DNA of 64,000 nt from Ligilactobacillus salivarius DSM 20555 = ATCC 11741 (GCF_001435955.1 NZ_AYYT01000002.1:62001-126000); one strand, 5' to 3'; shown: positions 48,286 to 58,324, numbered from the stretch's first letter. Notes: generated by a model from the letters alone, not told the origin. Numbers and translations are program-made.

Positions 48286-49263
48286 ATGCCAGTTTTTGAT
48301 TATGAAGATATCCAATTAGTTCCAAATAAATGTATTGTTAAGAGTAGATCTGAAGTAAATACAAAAGTTAAATTTGGACCTATGACTTTTAAAATACCTG
48401 TAGTCCCTGCTAATATGCAGACTATTATTGATGAAAATCTTGCTGTTTGGTTAGCTAAGAACGGTTATTTCTATATTATGCACCGTTTTTATGAAAATGA
48501 ACGTGTTGATTTTGTTAAAAATATGCACGACAAAGGTCTTTTTGCTTCAATTTCTGTTGGAGTAAAACCTGCTGAATATGATTTAATCGATGAATTATCT
48601 CAAAAGAATTTAGTTCCTGAATATATTACTATTGATATTGCTCATGGACATTCAGATACCGTCATTAATATGATTAAGCATATTAAGCATAAATTACCTG
48701 GTGTTTTCGTTATTGCTGGAAATGTTGGTACTCCTGAAGCTGTTCGTGAATTAGAAAATGCTGGAGCTGATGCTACTAAAGTTGGAATTGGACCAGGTAA
48801 AGCTTGCATCACTAAATTAAAAACTGGCTTTGGAACTGGTGGATGGCAATTAGCTGCTATTCGTGCATGTGCTAAGGCTGCTAGCAAACCAATCGTTGCT
48901 GACGGTGGTATTAGAAATAATGGTGATATTGCCAAATCAATTCGCTTTGGTGCTTCAATGTGTATGATTGGCTCCCTTTTTGCCGGACATGATGAAACTC
49001 CTGGTGATATTATTGAAAAAGATGGCAAGAAGTTCAAAACTTATTTTGGATCTGCTTCTCAATATCAAAAAGGCGAATATAAAAATGTCGAAGGTAAAAA
49101 ATTACTTCTACCATATAAAGGAAAAATAGCCGATACACTTCGTGAAATGCAAGAGGATTTACAATCTGCTATTTCTTATGCTGGTGGTAAAGAATTATTA
49201 GCTCTTAGAAAAGTTGACTATGTAATTGTTAAAAATTCTATTTACAACGGTGATATGTTGTAA
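48286..49263 (+). CDS. guaC: GMP reductase
   Basis: A 325-residue GMP reductase (GMP + NADPH to IMP + NH3), which recycles guanine nucleotides to the adenine branch. It is an IMPDH-fold enzyme: [15 protein letters not shown] opens it, catalytic C174 lies in GPGKACITK, and [16 protein letters not shown] is the phosphate-binding region. It is of the short type without CBS domains. The start is the ATG at 48286, after GCGAGG; an in-frame ATG at 48226 precedes the predicted transcription start. Monocistronic. Confidence 0.95.
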   Translation: MPVFDYEDIQLVPNKCIVKSRSEVNTKVKFGPMTFKIPVVPANMQTIIDENLAVWLAKNGYFYIMHRFYENERVDFVKNMHDKGLFASISVGVKPAEYDLIDELSQKNLVPEYITIDIAHGHSDTVINMIKHIKHKLPGVFVIAGNVGTPEAVRELENAGADATKVGIGPGKACITKLKTGFGTGGWQLAAIRACAKAASKPIVADGGIRNNGDIAKSIRFGASMCMIGSLFAGHDETPGDIIEKDGKKFKTYFGSASQYQKGEYKNVEGKKLLLPYKGKIADTLREMQEDLQSAISYAGGKELLALRKVDYVIVKNSIYNGDML

Positions 49264-49270
49264 TTACTTT

Positions 49271-49300
49271 AAAAGATTGTTTTTATAACAATCTTTTTTA
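49271..49300 (+). terminator. Terminator of guaC
   Basis: AAAGATTGTT (49272-49281) pairs with AACAATCTTT (49287-49296), followed by T-run. Confidence 0.9.
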
Positions 49301-49414
49301 TTTTGTAACAATATCCTAAAAAACCCTAGTTTTGGCCATTATTTCCGAACTTAATTGATATAAATTATATTTATCTTATAGAATTCTTAACAAAAACATG
49401 ATTTTTTATTAAAG

Positions 49415-49443
49415 TTGTGGTAAATTAATATATGGCATATAGA
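49415..49443 (+). promoter_or_regulatory. Possible promoter of the symporter gene
   Basis: TTGTGG (49415-49420), 17-base spacer, TATAGA (49438-49443), 23 bases before the ATG. Both boxes deviate from consensus. Confidence 0.4.
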
Positions 49444-49466
49444 ATATAGGAGTTGATTATAAGATT

Positions 49467-50744
49467 ATGAAAAAGAATAAAGTTTTTCGACTTTCTTTAG
49501 GTTGGCAAATCATTTTAGGCTTAGTCATCGGTGTCATTCTCGGTGTCGTTTTTGCTGATAATAAGAAGTTTATTGCTTTTGCCAACGGTTTAGGTTCAAC
49601 TTTCATCAATATGATTTCAATGATTGTTCTTCCTATTGTTGTCTCTAGTTTAATTGTCGGGATCTCTAATATGGGAGATATTAAAAAATTAGGTAAAATT
49701 GGCTTAAAGACATTAATCTATTTTGAAGTTTTATCTACAATTGCATTTATTGTTGGGATGGTTATTTCTAATTTTTCTCATCTTGGATATATGCTTGATC
49801 TAAGTCAATTATCTCATGTTGATATTTCTACTTACGTAAAGACTGCTAAATCTGCTGCTCATAATGGTTTAGGTTCAATACTTATGTCTATTGTTCCTTC
49901 TAACTTTTTTGACGCATTAGCTACAGGACAAATGCTACCTGTTATTTTCTTCTCATCCCTATTTGGTTTAGGAATTGCTGCAATCGGTGAAAAAGGGAAA
50001 ATATTAATTACTTTCTTACAAGCCGTTGCTGAAGTTATGTTCAAAATAACTGGTTGGATTATGCATTTTGCTCCATTTGGTGTTGCCGGTTTAATTGGTG
50101 CTACTGTTGCCCAACTTGGTTTAGCTTCATTAAAACCATTGGCACTCTTTATCATAATGGCATATATCACTATGATATTCTTTATTTTAGTAGTATTAGG
50201 TATCACTTCTCGTATTTTTGGTTTCAGAATCATGGATCAATTAATCGTTGTTAAAGATGAACTAATTTTAGCTTTCACAACTGCTAGTTCAGAAGTTACC
50301 CTACCTCGTTTGATGCAAAAGACACAAAAACTTGGTGTTGACCAAGCTATTAGTTCATTTGTTATTCCAACTGGTTATACATTTAACCTTGATGGTTCAG
50401 CAATTTATCAATCACTTGCTGCTATCTTTTTAGCTCAAGCATATCATGTTCACTTATCAATTAGTCAACAAATTACTTTGCTTTTAGTTTTAATGATTAC
50501 TTCTAAAGGTATGGCTGGTGTTCCAGGTGCTTCATTCGTTGTTTTATTAGCAACTGTATCTTCAATTGGTGTTCCAGTCTCTGGCTTAGCCTTGATCGCC
50601 GGTATTGACCGTCTTGTTGATATGGGACGTACTGCAGTTAACGTTGCAGGTAATGTTACTGCTACTCTAGTTATTGGTAAATCTGAAAACGAATTTGATC
50701 AAGCTAAGCATGATGCTTACGTAGCAAGTTTTAGAAATAAATAG
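49467..50744 (+). CDS. Dicarboxylate/amino acid:cation symporter
   Basis: A 425-residue DAACS-family transporter (GltT/DctA/TcyP-like) with eight membrane helices and two hairpin loops. The serine-rich HP1 motif reads TTASSEVTLPRL, helix 7 has GYTFNLDGSAIYQSL (NMDGT-like), and HP2 has GMAGVPGASFVVLLA. The DRLVDMGRTAVNV helix 8 motif contains the substrate-binding Asp and Arg region. Glutamate, aspartate, cystine or a C4-dicarboxylate are all possible substrates. The AGGAG site is 14 bases from the ATG, somewhat long. Monocistronic. Confidence 0.9.
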   Translation: MKKNKVFRLSLGWQIILGLVIGVILGVVFADNKKFIAFANGLGSTFINMISMIVLPIVVSSLIVGISNMGDIKKLGKIGLKTLIYFEVLSTIAFIVGMVISNFSHLGYMLDLSQLSHVDISTYVKTAKSAAHNGLGSILMSIVPSNFFDALATGQMLPVIFFSSLFGLGIAAIGEKGKILITFLQAVAEVMFKITGWIMHFAPFGVAGLIGATVAQLGLASLKPLALFIIMAYITMIFFILVVLGITSRIFGFRIMDQLIVVKDELILAFTTASSEVTLPRLMQKTQKLGVDQAISSFVIPTGYTFNLDGSAIYQSLAAIFLAQAYHVHLSISQQITLLLVLMITSKGMAGVPGASFVVLLATVSSIGVPVSGLALIAGIDRLVDMGRTAVNVAGNVTATLVIGKSENEFDQAKHDAYVASFRNK

Positions 50745-50772
50745 TTATTTAAAATTAATATTTTCTATAATC

Positions 50773-50810
50773 AAAAATGGCAATCCAAAAATTATGGACT
50801 GCCATTTTTT
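50773..50810. terminator. Bidirectional terminator between symporter and CutC-like gene
   Basis: AAAATGGCAATCCA (50774-50787) pairs with TGGACTGCCATTTT (50795-50808) with one mismatch; T-runs on both strands. Confidence 0.88.
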
Positions 50811-50811
50811 A

Positions 50812-51375
50812 CTATAATTGAATTTGCTTAAATTCTAACTTTTCTGCTGCTTCGAGTGAAATTGTAGCAGGAACTATATTAGGAAGAACTTCCTTTAACT
50901 TAATTAATTCATCTGTACTATCATTATCAGTATAAACACGTGAGATTTGTTTTTTCTCAACCCACTCTGCAATTTTTTCTAACTGATCATTCGTGAATTG
51001 AATATTACTTAAATTAATAGTTCCTTCCATTCCACCACAAGCTGCTAAAAATTGATCTGCAGTTTCAACATCGAAACTACCATCTTCATTTAATGCTAAG
51101 AACTCTATACTATCTGCTCCTAATGCTTGTGCTTCAAAAATATCTGCTTCTAAAGCTTTAATTTCAATATCTGAGTATTGATAAGAAGTTTCAGTTGGAA
51201 TGTTAATTACAATATTAACTGATACATCATGTTCATGAGCATACTTGATAGCTTCTGCCATAAATCCTTTACTAACAGTTGCTTCATGATTTTTTAAAGT
51301 AACACGATGAGTACCTTGTTTTATAACATTGACTAATTCTGATAATGAATTAACTCGTGTATCTTTGAAAATCAA
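50812..51375 (-). CDS. CutC-like TIM-barrel protein
   Basis: A 187-residue protein resembling the CutC family (once linked to copper homeostasis, now of unclear function). It has EAQALGADSIEFLALNEDGSFD and ETADQFLAACGGMEGTINL, echoing the CutC strand motifs; the length is short for CutC (usually about 200-250). The usual N-terminal catalytic-like segment is weak, so this could be a shortened or divergent member. TTG start at 51375 with GGGAGG eight bases upstream. It follows the phosphogluconolactonase gene by 13 bases and is probably co-transcribed. Confidence 0.6.
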   Translation of the reverse strand: MIFKDTRVNSLSELVNVIKQGTHRVTLKNHEATVSKGFMAEAIKYAHEHDVSVNIVINIPTETSYQYSDIEIKALEADIFEAQALGADSIEFLALNEDGSFDVETADQFLAACGGMEGTINLSNIQFTNDQLEKIAEWVEKKQISRVYTDNDSTDELIKLKEVLPNIVPATISLEAAEKLEFKQIQL

Positions 51376-51388
51376 AACAAATTCCTCC

Positions 51389-52414
51389 CTATTTTACAAA
51401 ATGAACGCAAACACCCTCTGGAACTGGAATGTCTGTTTGCAATAGTTCCAGTTTACCAGAAGTTTCATTTCTTGCAAACAAAGATGCAATTGTTGAATTT
51501 TGATGAGCAACAACTATAAATCTCTCACTATTATCAAGCGCAAAATCGCGTGGAAAATCTCCATTTGTTGAAATAGTTTGAATAAGTTTCAAAATACCAT
51601 CTTCTTCAACTTCAAATACTGCGATAGAATTATGCCCCCTATTAGAAACATACACAAACCTATCATCAGAAGAAATACGTATAGCCGCTACCCCATTATG
51701 CTTTGTCCAGTCTACAGGTATAGTTGATACTATCTGAATAAGTTTCAAAATACCATTATTATATTCCAATACGGCTACTTCACTTGATAATTCTCCTGCT
51801 AAATATGCTAATTTACCATCATTGGAAAATACAATGTGTCTAGGGCCAAAACCTTCAGGAGTTTGAAAAGCTGCTATTTCAGAAATCTTACCTTCTTCTG
51901 ATACATCATATGTGTGAACCTTATCGTCACCTAAATCAATAGTTATCAATTTATTATCAGGTGTTAAATCTGCATAATGAGCATGTGATTTATCTTGTTC
52001 TGGACGCGGACCTTTTCCTTCATAAGTAACGGAATCTTTTAATGTTAAAGTATTATCATTTTCTAGGCGATATACTTCAACTAAACCTTTGTGATAATTT
52101 GCAGTATACACCAACTTACGCTGACCATCATAGCTTACATAACAAGGAGATGCACCATCAGCTAATTTTTGATCAACTAAAACAGGTTTAGGCGTTGTAA
52201 GATTATAACTTGCAACTCCTCCTTGCCCCTGATCATTTCCAGCAATTGTCAACAAAGTTCCACTATCAGTTGTTGTAAGATATGTAGGACTTACAATACC
52301 ATCAATAAATAATTCTAAATCTCTAATTTCTTTTTTCTCAGTATCTAATTTGGCTTGATAAATACCCTTACTGTTATTTCTGGTATAAGTTCCAAAATAT
52401 ATTTTTTCAAGCAT
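51389..52414 (-). CDS. pgl: 6-phosphogluconolactonase (lactonase/YbhE family)
   Basis: A 341-residue seven-bladed beta-propeller lactonase that hydrolyses 6-phosphogluconolactone in the oxidative pentose phosphate (or phosphoketolase) route. Repeats typical of the family are visible: FGTYTRNNSKGIYQAKLD at the start, SHAHYADLTPDNKLI, GFGPRHIVFSNDGKLAYLAGELSSEV, and RISSDDRFVYVSNRGHNSIAVF. AAGGAGG precedes the ATG. First of two genes with the CutC-like gene. Confidence 0.9.
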   Translation of the reverse strand: MLEKIYFGTYTRNNSKGIYQAKLDTEKKEIRDLELFIDGIVSPTYLTTTDSGTLLTIAGNDQGQGGVASYNLTTPKPVLVDQKLADGASPCYVSYDGQRKLVYTANYHKGLVEVYRLENDNTLTLKDSVTYEGKGPRPEQDKSHAHYADLTPDNKLITIDLGDDKVHTYDVSEEGKISEIAAFQTPEGFGPRHIVFSNDGKLAYLAGELSSEVAVLEYNNGILKLIQIVSTIPVDWTKHNGVAAIRISSDDRFVYVSNRGHNSIAVFEVEEDGILKLIQTISTNGDFPRDFALDNSERFIVVAHQNSTIASLFARNETSGKLELLQTDIPVPEGVCVHFVK

Positions 52415-52555
52415 GAAAAAGCCTCCTTGTAATAGTTTACATTGTTAAGTATAACATATCACATAAACCTAATTATGTTCCATTGCTCTTATTTCATAAT
52501 CTAACATCTTCTGTGTTATAATTGCTTTATTCTTTAAAATGGAGTTGAGTAAATT

Positions 52556-52906
52556 TTGTTTAAAGCAAATGTTGTAAGTATTGGTGAAAATGCAATCAGT
52601 GATACAGAACCTATTATCATTTTATTTGGTGAAAATTCTGTAACTGACAACCTAGAAAAAGTATCCGTTGTTCAGAGATTTGAAAATGTCCAATCTGCAG
52701 ATATAACCATCAATAATGAAATTAAAATTGATGATCAAGTTTATACTGTAAAATTTAAGGGAGATTTAGTTGATAGTAACTTTTCTATGTTAGGACATGT
52801 TACTCTATACTTCACTGAAGTACCTGATGAACCTCAAAATAATGCTATCTATTTATCTCCTGAAAAAATGCCATCCATCCACGTTGGTTCTACAATTGAA
52901 TATTAA
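52556..52906 (+). CDS. PTS glucitol/sorbitol EIIA-like protein (lone)
   Basis: A 116-residue protein resembling the EIIA-Gut (SrlB) component of the sorbitol phosphotransferase system: FKANVVSIGENAISDTEPII at the start and FKGDLVDSNFSMLGHVTLYF near residue 70-85 are characteristic. No EIIB/EIIC or sorbitol genes lie nearby. In the segment where the E. coli protein carries its phosphorylated histidine (FIHCHG), this protein reads QRFENVQ with no histidine, so it may not accept phosphate. TTG start at 52556 with GGAG 11 bases upstream. Divergent from pgl and convergent with glmM. Confidence 0.65.
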   Translation: MFKANVVSIGENAISDTEPIIILFGENSVTDNLEKVSVVQRFENVQSADITINNEIKIDDQVYTVKFKGDLVDSNFSMLGHVTLYFTEVPDEPQNNAIYLSPEKMPSIHVGSTIEY

Positions 52907-53039
52907 ACTAACAGGATGCTAGAAAAGCAACTTTTCAAGTGAAACTATAAAAAAACATCAATAGTAAAAAGCGCTAGAAATCAACGTTTTCAATAACGTG
53001 GTTTCTAGCGCTTTAAGTTTCGAGACTTTTTATCTCTTA
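52907..53039 (-). repeat. Nested palindromic intergenic element, copy A
   Basis: About 130 bases between the EIIA-like gene and glmM, matching copy B at 57287-57421 in the opposite orientation. Read on the minus strand it begins at the glmM stop as TAAGAG, then AAAAGTCTC, CTTAAAGCGCTAGAAA, GTTGATTTCTAGCG. The inner palindrome AAAGCGCTAGAAA/TTTCTAGCGCTTT is a good terminator hairpin for glmM. The outer arms are degenerate. Confidence 0.75.
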
Positions 53040-54389
53040 TTCATTTACACCCATTTCAGCTTCTACAACGTCTGCAATTTCCATTACATAGTCATGCACT
53101 AATTCTTGAGTTTTAGCTTCAGCCATTACTCTAAGTAAGTCTTCTGTTCCACTTGGTCTTACTAAGACACGACCATCGCCAGCCATTTTTTCTTCAACTT
53201 TAGCGATAGCTTCTTTAATCTTTTCATTATCTAAAGCTGCTTTTTTATCAGTAACTTTAATATTTACTAATTCTTGTGGATATGTCTTAACTTCAGCTGC
53301 TAATTCTGATAACTTCTTACCAGTTTGCTTGATTACATTTAATAATTGAAGTGCGGTTAACATTCCGTCACCAGTTGTATTGAAGTCTAAGAATACAACG
53401 TGTCCTGATTGTTCCCCACCAACGTTATATCCATCTTTTCTCATTGCTTCTACAACGTATCTATCGCCAACTTTAGTTTGAACAGAATTAAGATTATTTT
53501 CTTTCATTGCTTTGTACAAACCAATATTACTCATAACAGTTGTTACAATTGTGTCTTTCTTCAAGCGTCCACGTTCACTCAAGTACTTACCACAAATAAA
53601 CATAATCTTATCGCCATCAACGATTTCACCATTTTCGTCAACAGCAATACATCTATCGCCATCACCATCAAAAGCTACACCAACTTGTGCACCCTTTTCT
53701 ACAACAAATTTTGCTAATGCTTCTGGATGAGTAGAACCTACTCCCTTATTGATATTAAGTCCATCTGGATTTGTTGCCATTGTATCAAAATCTGCGCCCA
53801 AATCTGCAAACAAACGTGATACCAATGCACTTGTAGATCCATTAGCTCCATCAACAGCAATGTGCATTCCTTCTAAATCATCAGGAATTGTTTGTTCTAA
53901 GAATTGTGTATATTTCAAAGCACCTTCACGATAATCACTTAGAGTACCTAAACCTTCTGCAGAAGGACGTGGTAAAGTATCTTCATCGCTTTCTAGTAAT
54001 GCTTCAATTTCTTCTTCTTTTTCATCAGATAATTTATAACCATCGCTACCGAAGAATTTTATTCCGTTATCTTGTACAGGATTGTGTGATGCAGAAATCA
54101 TAATTCCGGCATCAGCATCTTGTAATCTTACTAAATAAGCTACCCCAGGTGTTGTCATAACTCCTAAAGAAAATACTTCAATTCCCACTGATAAAAGACC
54201 AGCAATAAGAGCTTGTTCAAGCATTTGTCCAGAAATACGTGTATCTCTTGCAACTAATACACGTGCTGGTTTATTAGAAGCATGTTGAGTTAAAACATAT
54301 CCTCCACAACGACCTAGCTTAAATGCTAATTCTGGGCTCAATGTTTCGTTTGCAATTCCTCTAACACCATCAGTTCCAAAATACTTCAT
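53037..54389 (-). CDS. glmM: Phosphoglucosamine mutase
   Basis: A 450-residue phosphohexomutase converting glucosamine-6-phosphate to glucosamine-1-phosphate for peptidoglycan precursor synthesis. The active serine S101 lies in [13 protein letters not shown], the metal loop reads DGDGDR, the sugar loop GGEQSGH and the phosphate loop [11 protein letters not shown]. Normal length. It is third in the cdaA-cdaR-glmM operon, where CdaA and CdaR regulate and are regulated by GlmM in related species. Confidence 0.97.
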   Translation of the reverse strand: MKYFGTDGVRGIANETLSPELAFKLGRCGGYVLTQHASNKPARVLVARDTRISGQMLEQALIAGLLSVGIEVFSLGVMTTPGVAYLVRLQDADAGIMISASHNPVQDNGIKFFGSDGYKLSDEKEEEIEALLESDEDTLPRPSAEGLGTLSDYREGALKYTQFLEQTIPDDLEGMHIAVDGANGSTSALVSRLFADLGADFDTMATNPDGLNINKGVGSTHPEALAKFVVEKGAQVGVAFDGDGDRCIAVDENGEIVDGDKIMFICGKYLSERGRLKKDTIVTTVMSNIGLYKAMKENNLNSVQTKVGDRYVVEAMRKDGYNVGGEQSGHVVFLDFNTTGDGMLTALQLLNVIKQTGKKLSELAAEVKTYPQELVNIKVTDKKAALDNEKIKEAIAKVEEKMAGDGRVLVRPSGTEDLLRVMAEAKTQELVHDYVMEIADVVEAEMGVNE

Positions 54390-54412
54390 ATTAAAAAATC
54401 CTCACATTCAAA

Positions 54413-55528
54413 TTAATTATTACTTTCAGATGATTTCTCACTATTCGAGCTACTTACACTTATATTTGAGCTAGTTTTACTGCTATCATCTTCAGTTTTA
54501 TCATTATTCAAACTATTATCTATTTTATTAGTCTGCGATACATCTACAGAACTTTCATTATTATCTCCACTTGCAGTAATAGTTACTGAAATTGTAGCTG
54601 GAGAAATACTTGCAATTCCACTAATTGTTGATTGTAATTGAATTGTTCTTGTTACAGAACTAGTTACACCTTCTACTGACACAGGCACCGTTAATGTTGA
54701 AACCTTGCTCAAAGCTTGTTTTGTTCCATGTAACACAACTGTTTTTGTATCTGTTGATATCGAGTAACTTCGATTTTTGTCTCCATCGCTTTGAACTAAA
54801 TTCAAGCTCACTTTTTTACTTGAACTAGCTTCAAAAACCGGAATCGTTACACGAACTGTTTCAGGATCAAAAACTACATCTAAGCTTTTACCCTTTTTAT
54901 CCAAAGCTTGTAGTAGAACAGATCGTACTACATCATTCTTAGTTCCACTTGGGATATTAACATTTGCCACAACAATTTCGACATTTTTTACATCATTTTT
55001 AGCACCTGTAACTCGAACCGTTTGATTATTCATAGTTACACTACCAGTTGCATATCCACTTGCTACATTACTTGAATTATAGCGTGCTTGAACTGGGAAA
55101 GTTTTTGTAGCTTTCTTACTAATTTTAACCTTAACAGTTTGTGGATCTATCTTAGCTGACACTTCTTTGCTCAGCCCAGATTGAGATAAAGTTATTGTAT
55201 GTTTACCATACCCTTTACCAGTTAAATCGGCATACACCTCAAAATTACGTGTATTGTTAATAGCTGTGACAATTGCGCTTGGCCCAATTATTCTAACCTT
55301 TACCTTATCTGGTAATCCTGCCACAAATTCAGTATCTTTTGCTCCCTTAACTTTTAATGGCATCTCAATAACAATTGACTTCTCATTTGTACTTGTTGTT
55401 AATGTATGTCCTGTAGACTGTCCTGATGTTAACTGATCTGCATTAACATAGAAAAAAAGAAAAAGAGCAAAAATTAGAGCAACAATTCGGTAGAAAAATT
55501 TTGTATTAAAGTACTTTGATAATTTCAA
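54413..55528 (-). CDS. cdaR: YbbR-domain regulator of c-di-AMP synthesis CdaR
   Basis: A 371-residue CdaR/YbbR. An N-terminal membrane helix (about residues 10-28) anchors it, followed by several YbbR repeats outside the cell and a Ser/Asn/Asp-rich C-terminal tail (about 325-371). It modulates the diadenylate cyclase CdaA. TTG start at 55528 with GGAGG nine bases upstream; it overlaps the cdaA stop codon (TTGA). Translational coupling keeps the two subunits balanced. Confidence 0.94.
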   Translation of the reverse strand: MKLSKYFNTKFFYRIVALIFALFLFFYVNADQLTSGQSTGHTLTTSTNEKSIVIEMPLKVKGAKDTEFVAGLPDKVKVRIIGPSAIVTAINNTRNFEVYADLTGKGYGKHTITLSQSGLSKEVSAKIDPQTVKVKISKKATKTFPVQARYNSSNVASGYATGSVTMNNQTVRVTGAKNDVKNVEIVVANVNIPSGTKNDVVRSVLLQALDKKGKSLDVVFDPETVRVTIPVFEASSSKKVSLNLVQSDGDKNRSYSISTDTKTVVLHGTKQALSKVSTLTVPVSVEGVTSSVTRTIQLQSTISGIASISPATISVTITASGDNNESSVDVSQTNKIDNSLNNDKTEDDSSKTSSNISVSSSNSEKSSESNN

Positions 55529-56373
55529 TGTTTTCTACCTCCTTTAAAACTCTTAGCAAATCCATCTACAAATTTAGTTAAGATATTATCATTCTTAACT
55601 TCTTGCTTAGGAATAAGTTCATTTCTTAAAAGCTTAAGGTAGTCATTTTGAGTTAAATCCCTTAATAATTCACTATTTTTGGTAATTGTAACTCCACCAG
55701 TTTCTTCAGATACAACAATCGTCAAAGCATCCGTTACTTCACTAATTCCCACAGCTGCTCGATGACGTGTTCCTAAAGCTTTAGGAATAAGATTACTTTC
55801 AGATAATGGTAAGTATGCTGCGGCTACCGCAATCTTGTTATCTTTGATAATAACAGCTCCATCATGAAGAGGCGTATTAGGAATAAAAATATTTATTAGT
55901 AATGCACCTGTTATATCTGCATCCAATTTTATCCCTGTTTCAATATAATCTTCTAAACCTGTATTCATTTGGATTGTTATCAACGCCCCAATTCTTCGTT
56001 TAGACATATATTGAATAGCCTGATCGAGAGCTTTTACCATCTTCTCTTCTTCAGCACCTTGCTTACGGTTATGGACAAATGTTCCACGCCCTAAATGTTC
56101 TAGACCTCGCCGAATTTCAGGCTGAAAAATAATGATAATTGCAATAATTCCCCAATTAATAACTTGGTCCATTATCCAAGATACAGTTGATAATCCAATA
56201 TACCAGCTTAGTAACTTGATAATTACGATTACTACAATTCCTTTAAAGAGTTGAACTGCCTTTGTTCCTCGAAGAAGCATCATCAACTTATAAATAGCAT
56301 ACCAAACAACTGCAACATCTAATAAGTTTATCAAATGTTGTGTAGTTATCAAGTTGCTCCAATCAAAAGGCAT
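55525..56373 (-). CDS. cdaA: Diadenylate cyclase CdaA
   Basis: A 282-residue membrane diadenylate cyclase producing c-di-AMP from two ATP, controlling potassium and osmolyte balance and cell-wall integrity. Three N-terminal membrane helices (roughly 10-85) precede the DisA_N catalytic domain with DGA at 171-173 and RHR at 203-205. The ATG at 56373 (MPFDWSNLITT) is chosen because AAGGAGG lies seven bases upstream; an in-frame ATG eight codons earlier precedes that site. First gene of cdaA-cdaR-glmM. Confidence 0.96.
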   Translation of the reverse strand: MPFDWSNLITTQHLINLLDVAVVWYAIYKLMMLLRGTKAVQLFKGIVVIVIIKLLSWYIGLSTVSWIMDQVINWGIIAIIIIFQPEIRRGLEHLGRGTFVHNRKQGAEEEKMVKALDQAIQYMSKRRIGALITIQMNTGLEDYIETGIKLDADITGALLINIFIPNTPLHDGAVIIKDNKIAVAAAYLPLSESNLIPKALGTRHRAAVGISEVTDALTIVVSEETGGVTITKNSELLRDLTQNDYLKLLRNELIPKQEVKNDNILTKFVDGFAKSFKGGRKH

Positions 56374-56605
56374 AAATATCCCTCCTTGGTCTTTCAATAT
56401 TATATCACGTTAACCAATTGAAAAATCTATTTTATTAAAAATAATCCTATACTTTTCGAATTACAATTAACAACATTTGGAATATAATGTTACTTAGAAG
56501 ACTTTAACTTTAAAATCTTTATAAAGTAAATAATTTGTTCACATTATAGACAAATATATTTGTTAGAATGTTAGTTAAAGAGAATTGGAAAAGTGGTGAA
56601 TTTTT

Positions 56606-57289
56606 ATGCCTACTAAATTAAAATGGTTCATTCGAACAATCTTTGTTTTATTTATGATTTACATTTATATAGCTGATTATAGCCGCGGAACTTTTTTTAG
56701 TTTCTTACTTTTAAATACATTTTTAGGATATATCCCTGTTGAATTAGCGATGCATATTAACGAAAAACAAAATCCTGTTATTTTTTGGCTTTTATTTTTC
56801 TTCTGGTTATTATTCTATCCCAATGCACCTTATGTCTTAACAGACTTGTTCCATTTAGCACGTTTTAATCCGTACGACCCTACAACAGGTCTTATGACTT
56901 TAAGATTAAAAATGTGGCTAGAATTTACTAATTTAATTTCAAGTGCTCTAGGTTGTACATTGATGGGATTATGGAGTTTTGATCACTTTATTAATGTTAT
57001 TGCTATTCGTTGGAATAAACGTTCAATTCCTTTCAGAATATCATTGGCCTTTATTTTGACAATTCTTTCCTCAATTGGAATTTATGTTGGCAGATTTTTA
57101 AGACTTCATTCAGCTTACCTCTTCACTAGTCCTAAATGGGTGGTTGATTTATTAATAGGTATGTGGAATGCTAGAATGTTAACCTTCGTTATCTTTATGA
57201 CAATAATTCAATTAATTGTCTGGGCTTCTGTGGCTATTGGACGTCACTCAATTTATTTATATGCAAAACAAAATAATTTAGAAATATAA
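56606..57289 (+). CDS. DUF1361 membrane protein
   Basis: A 227-residue membrane protein of the DUF1361 family with about six hydrophobic helices. Conserved features include FLLLNTFLGYIPVELA, the FFWLLFYPNAPYVLTDLFHL segment that defines the family, and GRFLRLHS near the C-terminus. Function unknown. The stop codon lies exactly at the start of the palindromic element copy B. It is a lone plus-strand gene between cdaA and murB. Confidence 0.88.
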   Translation: MPTKLKWFIRTIFVLFMIYIYIADYSRGTFFSFLLLNTFLGYIPVELAMHINEKQNPVIFWLLFFFWLLFYPNAPYVLTDLFHLARFNPYDPTTGLMTLRLKMWLEFTNLISSALGCTLMGLWSFDHFINVIAIRWNKRSIPFRISLAFILTILSSIGIYVGRFLRLHSAYLFTSPKWVVDLLIGMWNARMLTFVIFMTIIQLIVWASVAIGRHSIYLYAKQNNLEI

Positions 57290-57421
57290 GAGGCTGAAAA
57301 AAGTCTCAATACTTAAAAGCCGCTAGAAATCACATTGCTAAAATCGTTGATTCCTAGCGGTTTTTAATATAACTATTTTCTAAAATTCATCTGAAAATAT
57401 AGTTTTTTCCAGCCTCTCTTA
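57287..57421 (+). repeat. Nested palindromic intergenic element, copy B
   Basis: About 135 bases filling the gap between the convergent DUF1361 gene and murB. Terminal inverted repeats: TAAGAGGCTGAAAAAA at 57287-57302 and its match TTTTTTCCAGCCTCTCTTA ending at 57421. An inner palindrome pairs AAAGCCGCTAGAAATCA with TGATTCCTAGCGGTTTTT. It overlaps the stop of the plus-strand gene and ends four bases short of the murB stop codon. Probable bidirectional terminator; see copy A. Confidence 0.8.
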
Positions 57422-57424
57422 TTT

Positions 57425-58324
57425 TTAATCTTCACCAATTATCCTAACTTCTGTTTCTAATTCAACATCAAATTTTTCCTTCACAACTGCTTGGACATGA
57501 TGAATAACATCTAAATAATCTTTACCAGTACCATTACCAATATTCACAATAAATCCAGCATGCTTTTTAGATACTTGAACACCGCCTACTGTATATCCTT
57601 GCAATCCTGAGTCATGTACTAATTTACCTGTAAAATGCCCTGCTGGACGTTTAAATACACTACCACAAGATGGATACTCTAGAGGTTGTTTTGAAGCTCT
57701 TAAAAAGCTAAGTTCTTCCATTCTCTCCCTAATTTTCTTTATATCACCATGTTCTAGTTTAAAGGTTGCAGCAACTACAATATCATCTTCACTTTGTAAA
57801 CGACTATGGCGATAACCAAAGTCTAACTCATCTACAGTATAAGTTTTGTATTCACCATTACGAGTTAATAACTTAACAGATTCAACAATGTTTTTTATTT
57901 CCCCACCGTAAGCTCCAGCGTTCATAAATATTGCTCCACCAATACTACCAGGAATTCCTGACGCAAACTCCATTCCGGTTAGACTGTGCTTAGCTGCTAC
58001 ACGGGTTGTTCCTATCAAAGAAGCTCCTGCTTGTGCTGTGACTTTTGTTCCATCAACGGTTATCTGATTTAGATGTTGCAAAATTACGACTAGACCTCTA
58101 ATTCCACCATCTTTAACAATTAAATTGCTTGCATTTCCTAAAATTGTCAAAGGTACATTATTTTTTTTAGCAATTTTAATTAATTTTTCAGTTTCTTCAA
58201 TACTGTCAGGAAAAGCTAATACGTCAGCTTTTCCTCCTGTTTTTGTATTTGTATATTTCTTTAATTCTTCATCAAATTTAACATTTAAATCCAAAAACAA
58301 TTCTCTTAAATCATTTGTTGTCAT
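57425..58324 (-). CDS. murB: UDP-N-acetylenolpyruvoylglucosamine reductase
   Basis: A 299-residue MurB that reduces UDP-GlcNAc-enolpyruvate to UDP-MurNAc with FAD and NADPH. FAD-binding features are [19 protein letters not shown] and [30 protein letters not shown] contains the catalytic Ser, and the C-terminal Glu lies in ETEVRIIGE. It is a type II MurB by length and by lack of the type I insert. Convergent with DUF1361. Confidence 0.96.
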   Translation of the reverse strand: MTTNDLRELFLDLNVKFDEELKKYTNTKTGGKADVLAFPDSIEETEKLIKIAKKNNVPLTILGNASNLIVKDGGIRGLVVILQHLNQITVDGTKVTAQAGASLIGTTRVAAKHSLTGMEFASGIPGSIGGAIFMNAGAYGGEIKNIVESVKLLTRNGEYKTYTVDELDFGYRHSRLQSEDDIVVAATFKLEHGDIKKIRERMEELSFLRASKQPLEYPSCGSVFKRPAGHFTGKLVHDSGLQGYTVGGVQVSKKHAGFIVNIGNGTGKDYLDVIHHVQAVVKEKFDVELETEVRIIGED

